A stretch of 9,783 nt of DNA, from the NCBI RefSeq assembly GCF_042094015.1, contig NZ_JBELDZ010000086.1, forward strand, positions 1 through 9,783, written 5' to 3'. This DNA is from Aurantibacter sp042094015. GTDB taxonomy: Bacteria > Bacteroidota > Bacteroidia > Flavobacteriales > Flavobacteriaceae. Positions 6,642-9,783 of this stretch are shown in pieces; position 1 is the stretch's first letter, and each line of letters begins with the position of its first letter. The position numbers were made by a program, and so were the translations under genes. Below the pieces are notes generated by a model, which was not told where the DNA came from, searched no databases, and saw only the letters and a program-made list of their open reading frames with translations.

Positions 6642-7790
6642 ATGAAAATTATAAATTTATTTCTTGCTGTTTTATTTTTTTGCTTATTATCCTGTAATAG
6701 TTCTAAAGAAAGTGGTCATCATCACGATTCTGATTCGGATCATTCTCACTCTCATTCAATAGAAAAAGCATCAAATAATACAACTAATTACTTTGAAGAT
6801 TATCAGTTAGAAGACAATAATTATGGAACAACAACCATAGTTTCTATTAAAGGAGATAAACGTATTATGGAAACTAATTCATTACCAAATCATAAAACAG
6901 GTGATTTTCCAAATCAAGGAAATCCTAATATTATTACTGCTCAAAAGAAAACATATACGTTTCCTATAATTCCTAAATACACAGGAAAAGCTCGATGGAT
7001 GAGAGAACCTGGCGTTGCTTTGAACGGAATTAAATTTGAACCAGGAACCGCAGAAGTTGTAGAATGTGATTCTGGAGAAAACTATAGAGTAGAAGCTATT
7101 CAAAATATAATAGACTTAGGTTTAGATTTTAATAATGCACACGTACAACCAACAGGTGAATATCATTATCATGGATTGCCAACTTCAATTATTAATACTT
7201 TTGATAAAGGAGAAGATCTAGTTCATATTGGATTTGCGTATGATGGTTTTCCTATTTACGTTTCTAAAAGTGAAAAATATGCACCAAGTTTTAAGTTGTT
7301 AGACGGAAACAGAAAAGGAGAAGATTGTATTTATGAAAACCCAATGGAAAGTAGAGATATTTCTGTTGGAGGACATCATGATGGAACTTATGGATCTGAT
7401 TATGAATTTGTAGCAAATTCTGGTGATTTAGACGAATGTAACGGAATTACAGTTAATGGAAAATACATGTATTTAATAACTAAAGACTTTCCATATGTTG
7501 GTAGATGTCTTATGGGTGAAGTTGATAATAAAGAACAAAAAGATTCTCTAAATAGACAACATCAAAGACTAGGAAGAGAAAGAAATCAAGGAGAAAGACC
7601 AAGTGTTTTAGAGATTATATCTCAATTGGATATTAATAAAGATGGTAGAATATCAAAAAATGAAGCCAAAGGTCCGTTAGAATACGATTTCTCTAAAATT
7701 GATGTAAATAATGATGGACTTATATCTAAGGAAGAATTAGAAAAAGGAGCTAAAGGTCGAGAAAATCAAAAAAGAGGACCAAGACGATAG
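6642..7790 (+). CDS. YHYH-domain lipoprotein with C-terminal EF-hand pair
   Basis: A 382-residue probable lipoprotein. The signal sequence MKIINLFLAVLFFCLLSC ends in lipobox LLSC with C18 as the lipidated residue. A His/Asp/Ser-rich stretch (26-39, HHHDSDSDHSHSHS) suggests metal binding. The central region is a YHYH domain: the signature Y174-H-Y-H177 lies in GEYHYHGLP, followed by HIGFAYDGFPIYVS, a DLDECNGITVNGKYMY segment and FPYVGRCLMG, all characteristic of this family of unknown biochemical role. Two EF-hand loops close the protein: 330-341 (DINKDGRISKNE) and 354-365 (DVNNDGLISKEE), then a basic tail. It should be anchored in the outer or inner membrane facing the periplasm or outside. 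It is the second gene of an operon with the four-EF-hand protein. The domain assignment is strong; function is unknown. Confidence 0.9.
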   Translation: MKIINLFLAVLFFCLLSCNSSKESGHHHDSDSDHSHSHSIEKASNNTTNYFEDYQLEDNNYGTTTIVSIKGDKRIMETNSLPNHKTGDFPNQGNPNIITAQKKTYTFPIIPKYTGKARWMREPGVALNGIKFEPGTAEVVECDSGENYRVEAIQNIIDLGLDFNNAHVQPTGEYHYHGLPTSIINTFDKGEDLVHIGFAYDGFPIYVSKSEKYAPSFKLLDGNRKGEDCIYENPMESRDISVGGHHDGTYGSDYEFVANSGDLDECNGITVNGKYMYLITKDFPYVGRCLMGEVDNKEQKDSLNRQHQRLGRERNQGERPSVLEIISQLDINKDGRISKNEAKGPLEYDFSKIDVNNDGLISKEELEKGAKGRENQKRGPRR

Positions 7791-7813
7791 TTTATAGATC
7801 AAATTATGTTTTA

Positions 7814-7845
7814 ACTACAATTTATATTTTAAGTTGTGGTCTTTT
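7814..7845 (+). terminator. Possible weak terminator of the EF-hand/YHYH operon
   Basis: An 11-bp stem, 7814-7824 with 7830-7840, containing two G-U pairs and a five-base loop TATTT, begins 24 nt after the YHYH stop codon. It is followed by CTTTTC. The stem is AT-rich and the T run is short, so termination may be incomplete. Position directly after the operon supports the call. Confidence 0.5.
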
Positions 7846-7897
7846 CAATTAGAATATTAATTTAAATTCAACAGTTAAAAGGTGAATATTTTTCTAA

Positions 7898-7938
7898 TTT
7901 CAGAACTCTTTTGGAAAGCTTATGAAAATGTTCTGAAA
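7898..7938. repeat. Inverted repeat, 9-bp arms
   Basis: TTTCAGAAC (7898-7906) and GTTCTGAAA (7930-7938) are perfect inverted arms around 23 bases. Inside, TTTT (7909-7912) can pair with AAAA (7925-7928), so a longer stem with a small internal loop could form. The right side is followed by A rather than T on the + strand, so it is not a + strand terminator. It could be a protein-binding site or a remnant end of an inserted element. Confidence 0.4.
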
Positions 7939-8245
7939 AAAAATTAAAGCTGTATTTTTAAAGTTTACGAGAATTTCAAAAACATCTAAAATCTATTTTT
8001 TTTTGGCATTGGAAAGCGATGGATAATTGTGTTAAAAATAAATGCCATAGCATTTGAATTTTAAAAAGCAATCAAGCGCATAGGCAGCAGCAATTTTACA
8101 TAGCGACAAATTACAGATACAAATGTTTAGTTCGAATGTTTCTTAGAATAGTTTATTTAAAAAATAATGAAGGATTGTACAGAATATTAAAATTATGCGA
8201 GAAATAAATCGATGAAGTTTAATGACCTCAAGTACTAAATATTAT

Positions 8246-8393
8246 AATGTACTATAAGCAATTTGGGATATTTTACATATATATAACATTATAGCTATAG
8301 CTACACATCTAAATTATTCTAACGAAGACACAGTTATGTCAAATATCGCCCAAAAAAGAGCTATTCCGATAATTGCTATAAAATGTACTATAA
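8246..8393. repeat. 12-base direct repeat AATGTACTATAA, two copies
   Basis: AATGTACTATAA occurs at 8246-8257 and again at 8382-8393, 136 bases apart. The second copy overlaps the right inner arm of the long inverted repeat. A 12-base exact match is modest evidence in such AT-rich DNA; a duplicated boundary or a repeated regulatory site are both possible. Confidence 0.3.
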
Positions 8394-8410
8394 TGTTCTG
8401 CGTTATGTAA
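8273..8410. repeat. Long interrupted inverted repeat (cassette-end-like or structured RNA)
   Basis: Outer arms TTACATA (8273-8279) and TATGTAA (8404-8410) flank inner arms AACATTATAG (8285-8294) and CTATAATGTT (8388-8397). Both pair perfectly, with small internal loops of 5 and 6 bases and a 93-base interior. Two nested arms in register are unlikely to be chance alone. The layout and the size of 138 bases recall integron attC sites, but the right-end core GTTATGTAAC fits the GTTRRRY rule imperfectly and no integrase is present. The right outer arm is also part of the 8405-8438 hairpin, so the two pairings exclude each other. Confidence 0.35.
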
Positions 8411-8459
8411 CTTTGCTTTGGAAAAAGCGAAGTTATATTACTACTTTTTCTTATTTTTT
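8405..8459 (+). terminator. Strong 15-bp hairpin with T-rich tail
   Basis: Bases 8405-8419 pair with 8424-8438 through 15 consecutive pairs, two of them G-U, capped by the tetraloop GGAA. After a six-base gap come TTTTT (8445-8449) and a T-rich run to about 8460. The stem is the most stable structure in the gene-free region. It could terminate a transcript coming from the left, but the gap before the T run is larger than in a classical intrinsic terminator. It could equally be a structural part of a repeat element. Confidence 0.45.
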
Positions 8460-8591
8460 TATTCTAAAATATTTCTCTGCAATGTTAATGGAACACTCTT
8501 TTTACGAAACGACGTAGGAGAGAAGTGGAATGTGTGTGGAATGAGATTATTACTATTTAATTATCAAATAATTACGGAATTCCGCATATAC

Positions 8592-8617
8592 TTGTGTCTT
8601 AAAATAATGTATATTTG
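8592..8617 (+). promoter_or_regulatory. Bacteroidota-type promoter for the right-edge membrane protein
   Basis: TATATTTG at 8610-8617 is an exact TAnnTTTG -7 box. A TTG at 8592-8594 lies 15 bases upstream, somewhat closer than the usual -33/-7 spacing. The expected start of transcription near 8624 leaves about 20 nt before the TTG start codon at 8646, a normal short leader. This supports that start. Confidence 0.55.
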
Positions 8618-8645
8618 AGAGAAGAACTTTTAACCTAGTTATACA

Positions 8646-9783
8646 TTGAATATTCATAAAATCTACGACTATAAATTACTATGGAAAGTAAAGCAGAAAT
8701 TTAAAAATATTAGCTTAAAGTTTAATATTTTTAAGTTTAAAACTAAAAATAAATTCCTCTTAGAAAAAGAAAGGTTATCAGTAAGAAAGGTTTATCTTTT
8801 TGAAATAATTAAGAATATAATTATAGCTTTCTTCTTTGTTATACTATTATATCTCATAGAGTTTTTCTCGCAAAATGCGTATTTAAAATACGTTGATAAT
8901 TTTCCAAATTGGTTAAAGTATATAGTAGATTTTATTCCCAAACCTAATTATCCTGAAAGTCAAGATGCCGTAAATGGATTCATTTCTTTATTAGCAAGTA
9001 TTTCAGGTGTTTTGCTTGCTTTGTTTTATCCAATTTTAGCAACAATTGCAAGCTCTGGCTATGCAAAAGTCAATTCTAGTATTAGAAACCTATTGTTTTT
9101 AGAACCAATAACTCAAAACTACTTAAGAAGACTAGCTTTCTTAACTGCATACTCAGTTTGTGTTTTACTATTTGCAACATTTGGATTCTATCCAGGAAAT
9201 TTGATTCTAATTTTTCTAGCAATACTTAGTCTTATCAGTTTATTTAACTTACTTAAAATTGGAGCTGGTGTTTATAGCCTTTTTGAACCAGATACTTTAG
9301 CTAAAATTGCCAATAAACAGATAATAGACAATATAAAAAGTGTTACAATTGAAAGTGCATATTGGGATAATTCAAGTTTTCAAAACTTTTTTAGAAGACA
9401 GGTTGAGAAAGATATTGAGATTTTGCGATTACTTAACTTTGTAAGTGTTGAAGGAATTTCTGTTAATGAGAAATCTTTTTTAAATACAGTTACTCAAACT
9501 TTAGGACTTTTAGAGTTTTATTTAAATAAAAAGAATAGTATTCCCTTAAAAAGCAAATGGTTTAAAAATAAAAGAGAACATAAGTCCTATTTTGAAACTG
9601 ATATGACTAATAGAGAATTATCTATTAATAATAGGTCATATTTTGTTACTAAAGAAGTATCAAACAATTTTTGGTTTGAAGAACAAATCTTTAATATTTA
9701 TAGTGAAATTGGTAAAAAAGTTAGCTTATTAGAAAATCAAGAAATAAGATATGAGTATTTAAATAAATCTACTAGAGCATTGC
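8646..9783 (+). CDS. Membrane protein of unknown function, cut by the window edge
   Basis: The frame opens after a stop at 8631-8633 and runs uninterrupted to the edge, showing 379 residues. No in-frame ATG occurs before position 9602, so the likely start is TTG 8646 (MNIHKIYDYKLLW), about 29 nt after an exact -7 box. Residues 1-53 are basic and probably cytoplasmic. Hydrophobic segments lie at about 58-74, 111-135, 163-181 and 185-205, giving four membrane helices. Segment two reads SGVLLALFYPILATIA and is followed by SSGYAKVNSSIRNLLFLEP, resembling stretches in uncharacterised bacterial membrane proteins. The remaining 170 residues are a charged, helical, soluble-looking domain. No catalytic motif is visible. 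It stands alone after a long gene-free stretch, a setting often seen for accessory genes. Family and role are not recognised; that it is a real gene is well supported by length and composition. Confidence 0.8.
   Translation, partial: MNIHKIYDYKLLWKVKQKFKNISLKFNIFKFKTKNKFLLEKERLSVRKVYLFEIIKNIIIAFFFVILLYLIEFFSQNAYLKYVDNFPNWLKYIVDFIPKPNYPESQDAVNGFISLLASISGVLLALFYPILATIASSGYAKVNSSIRNLLFLEPITQNYLRRLAFLTAYSVCVLLFATFGFYPGNLILIFLAILSLISLFNLLKIGAGVYSLFEPDTLAKIANKQIIDNIKSVTIESAYWDNSSFQNFFRRQVEKDIEILRLLNFVSVEGISVNEKSFLNTVTQTLGLLEFYLNKKNSIPLKSKWFKNKREHKSYFETDMTNRELSINNRSYFVTKEVSNNFWFEEQIFNIYSEIGKKVSLLENQEIRYEYLNKSTRAL

Larger units (their letters stand above)
7791..8645. other. Gene-free AT-rich stretch of about 855 bases
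   Basis: No convincing protein gene was found on either strand between the YHYH stop codon and the membrane-protein start. Stops are frequent, and the few short open frames lack starts or have low-complexity composition. The stretch holds a weak terminator (7814-7845), an inverted repeat at 7898-7938, a 6-bp perfect hairpin AAATGC-CATA-GCATTT at 8040-8055, a run of nine T at 7996-8004, a 12-base direct repeat (8246-8257 and 8382-8393), a palindrome TAGCTATAGCTA at 8292-8303, a long interrupted inverted repeat (8273-8410) and a strong hairpin (8405-8438). No tRNA or rRNA was recognised. Its length in an otherwise compact window suggests an insertion site, decayed mobile DNA or an unannotated RNA. 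Confidence 0.6.

Noticed and set aside
6882..7103. 73-residue open frame on the - strand
   Set aside because: It is antisense to the YHYH domain and Phe/Ser-rich as expected from a shadow frame.
8001..8020. TTGGCATTGG as a possible second sigma-54 site
   Set aside because: The -12 GC is one base out of register and no gene starts downstream at a suitable distance.
8028..8150. Short - strand open frame including KIAAAYALDCFLK
   Set aside because: It has no start codon, is interrupted upstream by a stop near 8145, and shows no recognisable domain; too short to call even as a pseudogene.
8273..8410. Firm call of an integron attC site
   Set aside because: The core GTTATGT departs from GTTRRRY, no cassette gene lies between two such sites and no integrase is present, so only a loose resemblance is claimed.
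8408..8415. TAACTTTG, an exact TAnnTTTG match
   Set aside because: It lies in the stem of the strong hairpin, has no -33 element at a plausible distance, and no gene begins nearby; likely chance in AT-rich DNA.
8418..8618. 66-residue open frame on the + strand starting with TTG
   Set aside because: The start lies inside the 15-bp hairpin, the product is low-complexity Phe/Leu/Tyr-rich, no promoter or leader is placed for it, and it runs into the promoter of the next gene.

Overview
The window looks like a chromosomal segment of a marine-type flavobacterium (Bacteroidota, probably Flavobacteriaceae). The sequence is very AT-rich. Genes start without Shine-Dalgarno sequences, in A/T-rich leaders. 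Several starts are preceded by the Bacteroidota-type -7 box TAnnTTTG. The protein set (YHYH lipoprotein with EF-hands, DbpA-like helicase, 63-residue cold-shock protein) fits that group. The placement is inferred from sequence style, because no rRNA or marker gene is present.

Left part (1-5080): four genes on the + strand form a tight probable operon: a DEAD-box RNA helicase, a second helicase of the DbpA type, a long atypical SDR-fold protein with a four-cysteine knuckle, and an OsmC-family protein. The gaps are 15, 15 and 3 nt. A small cold-shock protein follows under what looks like its own sigma-54 (-24/-12) promoter and ends in a strong intrinsic terminator. The two helicases and the cold-shock protein suggest RNA remodelling, probably in the cold. 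The SDR and OsmC proteins have no evident link to that role.

Middle (5082-7790): a ten-helix DMT/EamA transporter lies on the - strand. Its probable -7 box ends 7 nt from the first ATG, so the mRNA may be leaderless. Divergent from it is a two-gene operon for exported calcium-binding proteins: a four-EF-hand secreted protein and a YHYH-domain lipoprotein. The lipoprotein carries a His-rich segment after its lipid anchor and a C-terminal EF-hand pair resembling the module in its neighbour.

Right part (7791-9783): about 855 bases hold no convincing gene but several inverted repeats, including a long interrupted hairpin (8273-8410) overlapping a strong 15-bp hairpin (8405-8438) with a T-rich tail. 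This could be an unannotated structured RNA, a cassette-boundary-like repeat or decayed DNA. After it, a good -7 box precedes a membrane-protein gene of unknown function. That gene probably starts with TTG and runs off the right edge.

The most unusual items are the near-perfect sigma-54 promoter before a cold-shock gene, the SDR-fold protein lacking the catalytic tyrosine, and the structured gene-free region.
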